Shown: positions 15,974 to 24,977 of the stretch, piece by piece
Layout of the letters: every line of letters starts with the position of its first letter
Position numbering within the stretch: the first letter of the stretch is position 1
Assembly: GCF_900323885.1 (NCBI RefSeq)
Contig: NZ_OOHJ01000022.1
Location: 682,001 to 746,000 of the forward strand
DNA: 64,000 nucleotides
Reading direction: 5' to 3'
Source: [Actinomadura] parvosata subsp. kistnae
GTDB lineage: Bacteria > Actinomycetota > Actinomycetes > Streptosporangiales > Streptosporangiaceae
The notes under the pieces: model-generated
What the model was told of the DNA's origin: nothing
Seen by the model: the letters and a program-made list of their open reading frames with translations, nothing else
The model's database searches: none
Position numbers and translations under genes: made by a program

Positions 15974-18900
15974 ATGGGCAGTGCACTGATCGACGGGGAC
16001 CCGCAGCGGCTCGGCGGCTACTGGCTGGCCGGCCGGCTCGGCGCGGGCGGCCAGGGGGTCGTCTACGAGGCGTACGACCCGGCCGGGGCCCGCGTCGCGA
16101 TCAAGGTGCTGAGCGGGGACCCGGCCGGGCATCCGGGGCTGCGCGAGCGGATGGCGAAGGAGGCGGTCTCGGCGCAGCGGGTGGCCTCGTTCTGCACGGC
16201 CCGGGTGCTGGACGCCGACCTGGAGGGGCCCCGGCCGTACATCGTCAGCGAGTACGTCGAGGGCCCCAGCCTGCGGGCCGCCGGGCGGGTCTTCGCCGGG
16301 GACGAGCTGCACCGCCTGGCCACCGCGATCGCGACGGCGCTGACCGCCATCCACGACGCCGGCGTGGTGCACCGCGACCTCAAGCCCGACAACGTGCTGC
16401 TCGGCCCGGACGGGCCCCGCGTGATCGACTTCGGCATCGCCCGGACGCTGGAGATGTCGCTCACCTCGACGGGCGTGGTGACGGGCACGCCCGGTTACAT
16501 GGCGCCGGAGGTGTTCTCCGGGGAGCGGGCGGGGCCGCCGGCCGACGTGTTCGCGTGGGGGGCGGTGGTCTGGTTCGCCGCCACCGGACGCGACCCGTTC
16601 GCCGGGGAGGCGCTGGGCGCGGTCATGCACCGCGTGCTGTCCGCCGAGCCCGACCTGTCGGTGCTGCCGGACTCCCTGCGCGGGCCGGTGCGGGCGGCGC
16701 TCGCCAAGGACCCGGCCCGCCGCCCGTCGGCCCGCGAGCTGCTGCTGGGCCTGGTCAGCGGCGACGGCAGCCTCGACACACCCCGCCTGGTCAGCGGCGA
16801 CGGCAGCCTCGACACACCCCACTTGATCAGCGCCGACGGCAGCCTGGACACACCTCACCTGATCAACGGCGACGGCAGCCTCGACACCTCGCGGCTGCTC
16901 TCCCTGGGGGTCGATGACGGGCGGCGGGTGGCCGTCCCGGCTCACGACCCCGCGCTCGGCGTGCTCGCCGAGGACGCCTACGCGGCGCTCGCGCCCGAGG
17001 ACAGGGAGCTGGTGCCCGAGCTGTTCCTGCGCCTGGTCACGGTGACCGACGCGGGCGAGCTGGCGCTGCGCGAGCCGCGCAGGTCCGAGCTGCCGGACGG
17101 GGTGGAGCGGGTGCTGGCGGCCTTCCCGTACCTGGTGTCGGCGACCGATCCCGTACGGCTGCTGCGCCCCGCCCTGCCGCTGGCCTGGCCCCGGCTGCGG
17201 GCCTGGGTGGAGGCCGACCGGGACGGGCTGGCCGTGCACCGCCGGATCAGCGCGGCGGCGGGCCGCTGGCAGGAGCACGGCCGCAGGGACGGCGACCTGT
17301 TCTCGGGCAGCACCCTGGACGACGCCCTGAGCTGGGCCGCCGCCGGGCGGCGCAACATCACGCTGACCCCGGCGGAGCGGGACTTCCTGGCGGCGGGCGC
17401 GGAGCTGACGCGGCGGCGTTCCAGGCGTACCCGGCTGGCCGCCATGGGGCTGGCGGTGCTGCTGGTGGTGGCCGTGGCGGCGGGCGGGACGGCGGTGTGG
17501 CAGAGCGTCACGCTGGCCGAGCAGGGCGCCACGCTGACGCGGCAGCGCGACGCGGCCGAGTCGGCCCGGCTGGCCGCCGCCGCGGACGCGGCCCGTGACC
17601 AGGACCCGGTGCTCGGCCTGCTGCTGAGCGCCGCGGCCGGCCGGTTGTCGCCCACGGACGAGGCCCGGTCGAGCCTGGTGGCCGCGCTGGCCGACCCGGC
17701 CGTGGCGGCCTTCCGCGACCCGGACACCGGCCCCGACGTGGTGCGCTCGCTCACCCCCGACGGCCGCTCGCTGGTCAGCGTGAGCTCGCGGGAGGTCAAG
17801 GTGTGGGACGTGGCGACGGGCCGGCGCGCGGGCGGCTTCACCGGCCTGCCCGGCAAGCGGCCCCGCCAGGTCTCGGTCAGCGAGGACGGCCGGCTGCTGG
17901 CGATCGTGGACGACACGGGCATCACGGTCAGGGAGCTGAGCACGGGGCGGCAGCTCGGCAAGCGGCTGGACGCGCCCGAGGAGGTGGACGTGCGGGCCGG
18001 GTTCAGCGGCGGGCGGTTGCTGGTGACGATCGGGCAGGGCACCTCCGTCCTCGACTGGCGCAGCGGGAGGTCGACCGCGCTGCCCACGATGTCCGAGGCG
18101 GCCGTGCACCCGGGCGGCGGCTACGCGGTGGCCGGACGGGAGCTGTTCGCGCTGCCGTCGGGAAAGAGGCGGGCGGGATTCGCCGACATCTGCGCCGCCT
18201 GCGGCAGCGTCCCCGTCTTCAGCCCCGACGGCCGCCGCCTGGCCGTCAGCGACGACACGGGCCTGACCTTGTACGACACGCGTACCCGCGAGGCGCTGCA
18301 GTCGTTCGACGGGTGGGAGTTCCGGGCGGTGCCCGTGTTCAGCCAGGACGGCAGCCTGATCGCCGGCTTCGGCGAGAGCGTCACCGTGTGGCGGCCGGAC
18401 GCCGAGGAGCCGCTGCTGATCAGGCGGGAGCTGGAGGGCCGGGCGAGCCAGGCCGTGTTCGGCCCCGGCGGGCTGCGCTACCTGAGCGAGGACACGGTGG
18501 TGACGCTGCGGCCGAGCCCGCCGTCCGACGAGCCCATGGACGCGGTGCGGCTGAGCGGCGACGGCCGCTCCCTGGCCACGCACCGGCTGGACGCCACCGA
18601 CATCACCGTGGACGGCAAGAGCCGGCCGGTGGGCGCGGTCGAGGCGTACGACGCCGACTTCGCGTTCAGCCCCGGCAACGGCCTGCTGGCCGTGCGCGAC
18701 GGCGAGGAGGTCACGGTCCGTGACACCGCCACGTGGCGGGAGCTGGCCCGGCTCACGCCCGGCTTCGGCAACACCAGCGAGCCGAACGTCGCCCTGCCCA
18801 CCTCCCGCGGCCTGTGGACGGCGGGCGAGAAGACGTTCACGCTCTGGTCGCTGCCGGGCGGCCGGCGGCTCAAGGACGTGCCGAGGCCGCGCCTGCTCGG

Positions 18901-19462
18901 CTGGGCCACCGGCGCGGACGGGCGGCTGGCCGGGCTGGACGCGGAGCGGCTGCAGGTGGTGGACCTGGAGAGCGGCCGGCCGTTCGGGCCTCCGCTGGCG
19001 CTGCCGGAGCAGGCGCAGGACGTCTGGTTCAGCGCGGACCTGAAGCGGGTCGCGGTGAACTTCTCCGGCAAGGTCGGCGTCTGGGACCCCGCGACGGGCG
19101 CGCGGCTCGGCGACTGGCTGCGCACGGACGACGCGGCGTGGGACGGGGCGTTCTCGCCGGACGGGCGGCTGTTCGCGTTCGCCGCGCAGGACAAGACGCT
19201 CAGCCTGTGGGACGTCGAGCGGGGGCGGCGCATCGGCCCGCCGATCGAGCTGGCCGACAGCGCCCGCTCCCTCGCGTTCACGTCTGGCCCGGCCGAGCTG
19301 CTGGCGATCGGCCGGGGCGGCCGGCTGACCAGGCTGCCGACGACGGTGGAGCGGCTGGCGCAGGCGGCGTGCGCGCGGGCGGGCCGCGACCTGACGGCCG
19401 CGGAGTGGCGCCGCCACCTGCCGGACCGGCCGTTCGAGCGGAGCTGCCCTTCCGCGAGGTGA
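15974..19462 (+). CDS. Transmembrane Ser/Thr protein kinase with WD40 sensor domain
   Basis: An 1162-residue Hanks-type kinase. The glycine loop GAGGQGVV (residues 23-30), lysine 44 in VAIKVL, HRDLKPDN (Asp135), DFG (152-154) and GTPGYMAPE are all present, so it should be active. Four 12-residue repeats (260-307) follow, then a helical region and one transmembrane helix (about 489-510). After it comes RLAAAADAARDQDPVLGLLLSAAA, a segment shared with nSTAND/WD40 proteins, and a C-terminal beta-propeller of about seven WD40-type blades outside the membrane. ATG 15974 was chosen because relatives begin about 13 residues before the GYWLAGRLG motif; a GTG at 15884 adds 30 residues. The propeller is likely a ligand or cell-wall sensor. 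Confidence 0.9.
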   Translation: MGSALIDGDPQRLGGYWLAGRLGAGGQGVVYEAYDPAGARVAIKVLSGDPAGHPGLRERMAKEAVSAQRVASFCTARVLDADLEGPRPYIVSEYVEGPSLRAAGRVFAGDELHRLATAIATALTAIHDAGVVHRDLKPDNVLLGPDGPRVIDFGIARTLEMSLTSTGVVTGTPGYMAPEVFSGERAGPPADVFAWGAVVWFAATGRDPFAGEALGAVMHRVLSAEPDLSVLPDSLRGPVRAALAKDPARRPSARELLLGLVSGDGSLDTPRLVSGDGSLDTPHLISADGSLDTPHLINGDGSLDTSRLLSLGVDDGRRVAVPAHDPALGVLAEDAYAALAPEDRELVPELFLRLVTVTDAGELALREPRRSELPDGVERVLAAFPYLVSATDPVRLLRPALPLAWPRLRAWVEADRDGLAVHRRISAAAGRWQEHGRRDGDLFSGSTLDDALSWAAAGRRNITLTPAERDFLAAGAELTRRRSRRTRLAAMGLAVLLVVAVAAGGTAVWQSVTLAEQGATLTRQRDAAESARLAAAADAARDQDPVLGLLLSAAAGRLSPTDEARSSLVAALADPAVAAFRDPDTGPDVVRSLTPDGRSLVSVSSREVKVWDVATGRRAGGFTGLPGKRPRQVSVSEDGRLLAIVDDTGITVRELSTGRQLGKRLDAPEEVDVRAGFSGGRLLVTIGQGTSVLDWRSGRSTALPTMSEAAVHPGGGYAVAGRELFALPSGKRRAGFADICAACGSVPVFSPDGRRLAVSDDTGLTLYDTRTREALQSFDGWEFRAVPVFSQDGSLIAGFGESVTVWRPDAEEPLLIRRELEGRASQAVFGPGGLRYLSEDTVVTLRPSPPSDEPMDAVRLSGDGRSLATHRLDATDITVDGKSRPVGAVEAYDADFAFSPGNGLLAVRDGEEVTVRDTATWRELARLTPGFGNTSEPNVALPTSRGLWTAGEKTFTLWSLPGGRRLKDVPRPRLLGWATGADGRLAGLDAERLQVVDLESGRPFGPPLALPEQAQDVWFSADLKRVAVNFSGKVGVWDPATGARLGDWLRTDDAAWDGAFSPDGRLFAFAAQDKTLSLWDVERGRRIGPPIELADSARSLAFTSGPAELLAIGRGGRLTRLPTTVERLAQAACARAGRDLTAAEWRRHLPDRPFERSCPSAR
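16751..16894 (+). repeat. Four 36-bp tandem repeats in kinase gene
   Basis: Units begin at 16751, 16787, 16823 and 16859 and encode the 12-residue motif (L)(V/I)(S/N)(G/A)DGSLDT(P/S)(R/H). The first two units differ only near the 3' end; the last two have drifted more, suggesting successive duplication. The tract lies just after the kinase domain in the juxtamembrane segment. Confidence 0.95.
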
Positions 19463-19510
19463 TCTTCTTCCGGTACGCTCCCCTGCTGGTCTTCGTGAGG
19501 AGCAGCCGCC

Positions 19511-20464
19511 ATGAACGCTTCGATCCGCCTCGGCGTCGCCGCCGCGCTGGCCTTCGTGACCGTGGGCTGCACCGCCGCGCCGGACGAGCCGCCCCCGCCA
19601 CGGCCGGAGCGCGGCACGATCAAGGTGGGCGTCATGCCCACGGCCGACGCCGCGCCGCTGTTCGTGGCGATCGAGAAGGGCTACTTCGAGCAGGAGGGCC
19701 TGGAGGTGCAGCCGGTGACCGCCACGGGCGCCGGCGCGATGCTCCCGCAGATCGAGGCCGGGGTGCTGGACCTGGGGCAGACCGACTACGTCACCACCAT
19801 CCTGGCCGCCGAGCACGGCAAGCGGCTCAAGATCGTCGGTGCGTCGGCGCAGGCCGGACCGGCCGGCTACGCCCTCGTGGCCGCGAAGGACTCGAAGATC
19901 GGCTCCGTGCGGCGGCTCAAGGGCAAGACCGTCGCGGTCAACAACCTCATGGGCGCCGGCATGCTCCGCGTCATCGCCATGCTGAAGGACGCCGGCCTGG
20001 ACCGGGACGACGTCACGTTCGTCGAGAAGCCGTTCCCCGACATGCCCGCCATGCTCGCCGCGGGGAAGGCGGACGCCGCGTTGCTGGCGGAGCCCTACGT
20101 CAGCACCGGCGCGGCGCAGGCGCTGCTGCGCGCGGTGCCCGACACCGTGCCGGGCCGGTTCACCGACCTGCCGACCAGCGGCTGGGTGACGACGGACAAG
20201 TGGCGCTCCGAGCATCCCGCGACGCTGGCGGCCTTCCGGCGCGGGCTCGCCAAGGGCCTGCGGGCCGCGGCCGACCGCAAGGAGGTGGAGGCGGTGCTGC
20301 CGGCGTACACGAAGATCACCGCGGCGGCGGCCCCGAACGTGTCGCTGGGCGCCGTTCCCACCGCCGTGGACCCGGGGCGGCTGCAGCGGGTGGCCGACCT
20401 CATGCGGCAGCACGGCTACGTCAAGAGCTCCCTGGACGTGCGCGCGCTCATCGCCGAGCCCTGA
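19511..20464 (+). CDS. Orphan ABC substrate-binding lipoprotein (NMT1/SsuA/TauA-like)
   Basis: A 317-residue lipoprotein: signal peptide with VTVGC lipobox (Cys20), a proline-rich linker, then a periplasmic-binding fold of the NMT1/OMP type. Landmarks: IKVGVMPTADAAPLFVAIEKGYFEQEGLEV, the GVLDLGQTDYVT strand, LKGKTVAVNN, and ALLAEPYVS. Such proteins bind sulfonates, nitrate, thiamine precursors or similar small molecules. No permease or ATPase gene is adjacent. The gene follows the WD40 kinase by 48 nt on the same strand, so it might act as a sensory co-receptor or use a distant transporter. Its 3' end overlaps the convergent gene by 49 nt. Confidence 0.82.
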   Translation: MNASIRLGVAAALAFVTVGCTAAPDEPPPPRPERGTIKVGVMPTADAAPLFVAIEKGYFEQEGLEVQPVTATGAGAMLPQIEAGVLDLGQTDYVTTILAAEHGKRLKIVGASAQAGPAGYALVAAKDSKIGSVRRLKGKTVAVNNLMGAGMLRVIAMLKDAGLDRDDVTFVEKPFPDMPAMLAAGKADAALLAEPYVSTGAAQALLRAVPDTVPGRFTDLPTSGWVTTDKWRSEHPATLAAFRRGLAKGLRAAADRKEVEAVLPAYTKITAAAAPNVSLGAVPTAVDPGRLQRVADLMRQHGYVKSSLDVRALIAEP

Positions 20465-21090
20465 TCCCGGGGGCCGGGGCCGCCGGAGGTGCCCCGGCCC
20501 AGCAGCAGCGTCCCCAGCCACAACATCGCCATGCCCAGGGCGACCAGGGCCGAGCCCTCGCCCTCCTCCCACGTGGCCACCGCCAGCAGCGCCACGCCCG
20601 CGACGGTGACGGCGGCGCTGACGGGCGTGACCCGGCGCAGCAGGGCCAGGACGACCGCCTGCGCGAGCACCGCGGCGTAGAAGAGCTGCGCCCCGGCGCC
20701 GTACACGACCGGCTCGACCCCGGGGAAGCCCCTGACGTGCTCCAGCAGGCCGCTCATGGCCTCGCCGTCCGCGGCGGTGAGCCCGGCGTACAGGCCGATG
20801 CCGAGCTGGGCGAGGTTGGCCGCCACGCCGAGCAGCGCCAGGCCGGTCACCGTGTCCACGGCCACCCGCCACCCGCCCGCGACCGGCCCGGCCAGGCCGC
20901 GCACGGCCAGCGTCATCACGCCGAACATCGCGAACGCCGCCAGCCAGGCCACCTGCGCCGCCGTCCACCAGAGGCCGGGTTCCAGGCCGCCGCCGAGGGG
21001 GCGCAGGAGGAACCAGCCGGCCAGCAGAGCGGCCGGGCCGGCGGTGAAGGAGATCTGGGCCAAGCGGTTCGCGGGGTTCATACCTGCCAC
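20416..21090 (-). CDS. Putative integral membrane protein, unrecognised
   Basis: A 224-residue protein with about six predicted hydrophobic helices and a short C-terminal hydrophilic tail. I do not recognise a family. Conserved-looking features are a GLEPGLWWTAAQVAWLAAF segment and several small-residue-rich helices. The start could be GTG 21090, which has a purine stretch six bases upstream, or ATG 21081. Its last 16 codons lie antisense to the binding-lipoprotein gene, a 49-bp tail-to-tail overlap. Coding is supported by the uninterrupted helical pattern. Function unknown. Confidence 0.6.
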   Translation of the reverse strand: MAGMNPANRLAQISFTAGPAALLAGWFLLRPLGGGLEPGLWWTAAQVAWLAAFAMFGVMTLAVRGLAGPVAGGWRVAVDTVTGLALLGVAANLAQLGIGLYAGLTAADGEAMSGLLEHVRGFPGVEPVVYGAGAQLFYAAVLAQAVVLALLRRVTPVSAAVTVAGVALLAVATWEEGEGSALVALGMAMLWLGTLLLGRGTSGGPGPRDQGSAMSARTSRELLT

Positions 21091-21171
21091 GATGCCGCCT
21101 GAACGGTGCCCGGCTCATCCGTGACCGTCCCTGATTTCCCCCTGGGCCGGGATCAGGGACGACCTCAGGTG

Positions 21172-22457
21172 TCAGGTGAAGTAGCGCATCCAGACGTACA
21201 GCCAGGCCAGCACCGTGCTGAAGGCGGTGACGACGATGCCGTACCGGGTGAACTGCCAGAAGGTGATCTTGTGGCCGTTGCGCGCGGCGATGCCGATGGC
21301 CACCACGTTCGCGCTGGCCGCGACCGCGGTGCCGTTCCCGCCGAAGTCGGCGCCCAGGGCGAAGGCCCACCACAGCGCCTGGCCGGTCTGCGGGTCGGGG
21401 GCCGCGGCGACCACGCCCTCCACGATGGGGGCGGTCGTGGCGACGTACGGGATGTTGTCGAAGAACGCGCCCAGCACGCCCGAGCCGAACAGCAGCGCCG
21501 TCGCGGCCACAAAGTAGTCGTCGCCCAGCGTGTCCAGCGCCCACGTGCCGATCGCGGCGATCACGCCGGTGTGCACCAGGCCCGCGACCATGACGAACAG
21601 CCCCATGAAGAACACGAGCGTGGGCCACTCGACCTCGCGCAGCACCTCGGAGACGTTCGCGCGGGAGACCAGCAGCATCACGCCCGCGCCGACCAGCGCC
21701 ACGATCGACGGGTCGACGTGCACCACCGCGTGCAGCCCGAACCCGGCCACCACCGCGGCCAGCACCACCAGGCAGCGCGCGAGCAGCCGCGGGTCGGTGA
21801 TGGCCCGCCGCTCCTGCAGCGCCATGACCTCGGCCACCCGGTCGGCGTTGTACTGGAACGAGCCGGCGAACAACCACCGGGCCGACAGCACGAACACGGC
21901 GAAGATGACCACCACGATCGGCGCCATGTGCACGAGGAAGTCGTTGAAGGTCAGGCCCGCACGGCTGCCGATGATGATGTTCGGCGGGTCGCCGATGAGG
22001 GTGGCCGCGCCGCCGATGTTCGAGGCCAGGACCTCCGCGATCAGGTACGGCTGCGCGGCGATCCGCAGCCGGTTGCACACCACGATCGTGACCGGCGCGA
22101 CCAGCATGATCGTGGTGACGTTGTCAAGGAACGGCGAGGCCACGGCGGTGATCGCCATCAGCATCACCATCAGCCGGTACGGGCGGCCCGCGACTTCTTG
22201 GCGGCCCAGATGGCGAGGTAGTCGAAGACGCCCGTCTGCTTGATGACGCCGACGATGATCATCATGCCGAGCAGCAGGAAGATGACGTTCCAGTCGATGC
22301 CCTCGTGCTCGGCGAAGAACACCCCGGCGCCGGGGATCAGGCCGAGCACGGCCATCAGCCCGGCGGCGATCAGCACCACCTTGACCTTGTTCGCCTTCTC
22401 CGTCGCGATGAAGTAGAAGGCCACCAGGAAGATCGCCAGTGCGGCGAAGGCGCTCAT
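21172..22457 (-). pseudogene. ArsB/NhaD (SLC13-like) ion transporter, interrupted by a -1 frameshift
   Basis: Two frames join into one protein of about 430 residues. The N-terminal part (MSAFAALAIFLVAFYF..., IDWNVIFLLLGMMIIVGVIKQTG) starts at ATG 22457. The rest (LMVMLMAITAVASPFLDNVTTIM, IGGAATLIGDPPNIII, later FDNIPYVATTAPI) is the canonical ArsB/NhaD superfamily core with two inverted DN-containing re-entrant motifs. The two frames meet at GGGCC, where one base is missing in the C-run at 22187-22189 (+ strand). Restoring it gives KSRGRPYRLMVML, which fits the family. Probably a Na+/H+ antiporter or anion permease. The upstream CBS-domain gene on the same strand likely regulates it. Real mutation and sequencing error cannot be told apart. 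Confidence 0.85.
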
Positions 22458-22644
22458 CCGGCCTGCCCCGGCGGCCCGGACCGGTCCGCGGCGCCGGTTG
22501 AGTGCGTGCGGGGACAACAGCGGATCATGGTGACCTCCGTGGGGTGGGCATGCTTCGGCCCGGGCGGGCCTTCGGCGCCCGCCCGGTGAGCCGGGAAAGG
22601 TGTCGGGTCACGCCGACCGGCGTCTAGGCCGGCCGGCGCGGGTG

Positions 22645-23118
22645 TCAGCCGTCCTGTGCCTGGGTGCTTCCGCCGGACAGGGCCAGGCAGGTCAGCAGGC
22701 GCTCCAGGGTGATCGCGCCGGCGAGCACGCCGTCGCGGCCGACGACCGCGACGATCGGACTGCGCAGCCTGGCCATCAGGGCGGCCACCTCGAGCAGGGT
22801 CGCGTCCAGCGGCACGGTGGCCGGCGTGGCCGGCTGGCGCGGCAGGCAGTCGCCCACCGTCAGCTCGCCCAGCTCGCCCCAGAACAGGTCGGCGTGCGCC
22901 TCGTCGATCGTCCGGCAGAGCGCCGGATCCTCCTGGTACGCCCCCGGCACCGCGAGCCGCAGCACCTGCGTCCCCGGGAGCACGCTCGACGGCCTGCCCG
23001 TGCCGTCCACGACGATCAGGCCGGGCATCCGGCCCATCGCCATGATCCGCACGGCCTTGGTGACGGGGTCGTGCGCGGTCACGGTCGGCAGGTTCACGGC
23101 GATGTCGCTGGCTTCCAC
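22645..23118 (-). CDS. CBS-pair domain protein
   Basis: A 157-residue cytoplasmic protein made of one tandem CBS pair. The first CBS domain includes [33 protein letters not shown] (about residues 16-50). The second runs from VGDCLPRQ to [11 protein letters not shown], with the [14 protein letters not shown] hairpin. CBS pairs bind adenine nucleotides and gate transporters and enzymes. It sits upstream of, and on the same strand as, the ArsB/NhaD transporter, so the natural inference is nucleotide- or ionic-strength-dependent control of that transporter. It is divergent from the histidine kinase gene. Confidence 0.88.
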   Translation of the reverse strand: MEASDIAVNLPTVTAHDPVTKAVRIMAMGRMPGLIVVDGTGRPSSVLPGTQVLRLAVPGAYQEDPALCRTIDEAHADLFWGELGELTVGDCLPRQPATPATVPLDATLLEVAALMARLRSPIVAVVGRDGVLAGAITLERLLTCLALSGGSTQAQDG

Positions 23119-23283
23119 GTCGCTGTCTCCCTCCGGCTCCCGTCCATCCTCCCGGCGGAGGTCATGCGGCGGCTATCGGGTCGAGCACCCATCTGGGCAG
23201 GGATAGAACATGTAGGGACGGGTTTCTCAATGGGGGTCAGACCGCATGGACAACCACACCGCAGGACGAAGAGGCTAGAGGCG

Positions 23284-24330
23284 ATGAACGATCGCGCGAG
23301 GGGCGGCACCGGGGATGCGCCGCCGGCCGGGACGCGCCGCGCGGGCGCGCCGCGCGGCGCGTCCCGGCCGGCGGCTCAGGGCCTGTTCCGCCGGCTGGTG
23401 GTGATCAACGGCCTGGTGTTCGCCGCCGGGACGCTCGTACTCGCCGTCTCCCCCGCCACCGTCTCCGCGCCCGTCGCGTGGGCCGAGGTGCCGGTCCTGG
23501 TGATCGGGCTGGCGGTGATGCTCGTCGCCAACGCGCTGCTGCTGCGCCGCAGCCTCGCCCCGCTGGACGCGCTCACCACGCTCATGCAGCGCGTCGACCT
23601 GCTGCGCACCGGCGACCGGCTGCCCGGCGGCGGCAACCGCGACCTCACCCACGTCATCGACACGTTCAACGCGATGCTGGACCGGCTGGAGGCCGAGCGC
23701 AGCGCCAGCAGCGCCCACGCGCTGGCCGCGCAGGAGGGCGAGCGGCAGCGCATCGCCCGCGAGCTGCACGACGAGATCGGCCAGAGCCTCACCGTGGTGC
23801 TGCTCGGCCTGAAACGGGTGGTGGACCGCGCCCCCGCCGACCTGAAGGAGGACCTGCACGGCGTTCAGGAGACCGTGCGGGCCAGCCTCGACGAGGTCCG
23901 CCAGGTCGCCCGCCGCCTGCGCCCCGGCGTGCTGGAGGACCTCGGGCTGCACAGCGCGCTCAGCGCCCTGTGCACGGACCTGTCCCGCATGAGCGGCATC
24001 CCCGTCACCCGCTCGGTACGGCCCGACCTGCCCGCCCTCGGCGCCGACGTCGAGCTCGTCCTCTACCGGATCGCGCAGGAAAGCCTCACCAACATCGCCC
24101 GGCACGCCCACGCCGAGCACGCCAAGCTGTCACTCGCCCGCGAGAACGGCCACCTGGTGCTCCGCATCACCGACGACGGCCGCGGCGGCGCCCTCCAGGA
24201 GGGCGCGGGCATCCGCGGCATGCGCGAGCGCGCCCTGCTCATCGGCGCCCGCCTCACCATCGACTCCCCGCCCGGCGACGGCACCCGCGTCAGCCTCGCC
24301 ATCCCCTGCGATCGGAGCACGACCCTGTGA
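23284..24330 (+). CDS. NarL-type sensor histidine kinase
   Basis: A 348-residue membrane kinase. Two hydrophobic helices lie near residues 35-57 and 68-87 with a very short extracellular loop, so sensing is probably within or near the membrane. A HAMP-like linker (RRSLAPLDALTTLMQRVDLL) follows. The HisKA_3 phosphoacceptor is RQRIARELHDEIGQ (His162), and the ATP domain shows RIAQESLTNIARHAHA (N box), DDGRGG (G1) and GIRGMRERA (G2). The start is ATG with an AGAGGC ribosome site; the longer open frame upstream is spurious. Its stop overlaps the response-regulator start as GTGA. Confidence 0.92.
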   Translation: MNDRARGGTGDAPPAGTRRAGAPRGASRPAAQGLFRRLVVINGLVFAAGTLVLAVSPATVSAPVAWAEVPVLVIGLAVMLVANALLLRRSLAPLDALTTLMQRVDLLRTGDRLPGGGNRDLTHVIDTFNAMLDRLEAERSASSAHALAAQEGERQRIARELHDEIGQSLTVVLLGLKRVVDRAPADLKEDLHGVQETVRASLDEVRQVARRLRPGVLEDLGLHSALSALCTDLSRMSGIPVTRSVRPDLPALGADVELVLYRIAQESLTNIARHAHAEHAKLSLARENGHLVLRITDDGRGGALQEGAGIRGMRERALLIGARLTIDSPPGDGTRVSLAIPCDRSTTL

Positions 24331-24977
24331 ACAAGACCCGGATCCTGCTCGCCGACGACCACGCCCTGGTCCGCAGGGGCCTGCGGCTGATCCTCGACGC
24401 CGAGCCCGACCTGGAGGTTGTCGCCGAGGCCGCGGACGGCGCGCAGGCCGTGGCCGCCGCCTCCGAGGACGACGTGGACCTGGCCATCCTCGACATCGCG
24501 ATGCCCCGCATGACCGGCCTCCAGGCCGCCAGGGAGATCTCGCGGCGGGCGCCCGGCATCCGCATCCTCATCCTGTCCATGTACGACAACGAGCAGTACT
24601 TCTTCGAGTCGCTCAAGGTCGGGGCGTCCGGCTACGTCCTCAAGTCCGTCGCCGACCAGGACCTGCTGGAGGCGTGCCGGGCCACGATGCGCGGCGAGCC
24701 GTTCCTCTACCCGGGCGCGGTCACCGCGCTCATCCGCGACTACCTGCAGCGCGACCGGGAAGGCGAGCGCATGCCGGAGAGCATCCTGACGCCCCGGGAG
24801 GAGGAGATCGTCAAGCTGATCGCGGAGGGCAACTCGGCGAAGGAGATCGCGGAAACCCTCGTCATCAGCGTGAAGACCGTGGACCGGCACCGCGCCAACA
24901 TCCTGCAGAAGCTCGGCATGCGCGACCGGCTGGAGCTGACCCGCTACGCCATCCGCGCCGGCCTCGTCGAGCCCTGA
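24327..24977 (+). CDS. NarL/LuxR-family response regulator
   Basis: A 216-residue regulator. Receiver domain: acidic pair DD at residues 10-11, phosphoacceptor Asp56 in LAILDIAMP, conserved Ser in LILSMYD, Lys in YVLKSV. The C-terminal LuxR-type helix-turn-helix is LTPREEEIVKLIAEG...AETLVISVKTVDRHRANI. GTG start overlaps the kinase stop, so the pair is translationally coupled. It likely controls its own locus or the divergent CBS/transporter unit, but no operator was identified. Confidence 0.93.
   Translation: MNKTRILLADDHALVRRGLRLILDAEPDLEVVAEAADGAQAVAAASEDDVDLAILDIAMPRMTGLQAAREISRRAPGIRILILSMYDNEQYFFESLKVGASGYVLKSVADQDLLEACRATMRGEPFLYPGAVTALIRDYLQRDREGERMPESILTPREEEIVKLIAEGNSAKEIAETLVISVKTVDRHRANILQKLGMRDRLELTRYAIRAGLVEP

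Noticed and set aside
15764-22078. A 2104-codon leftward frame opposite the WD40 kinase
   Set aside because: Composition is the Arg/Gly/Pro/Gln-rich pattern of the GC-rich shadow strand, without domains, while the opposite strand holds clear kinase and lipoprotein genes.
22600-23283. Long in-frame extension upstream of the histidine kinase
   Set aside because: It is antisense to the CBS-domain gene; the ATG at 23284 has a ribosome site and matches the membrane-anchored architecture.
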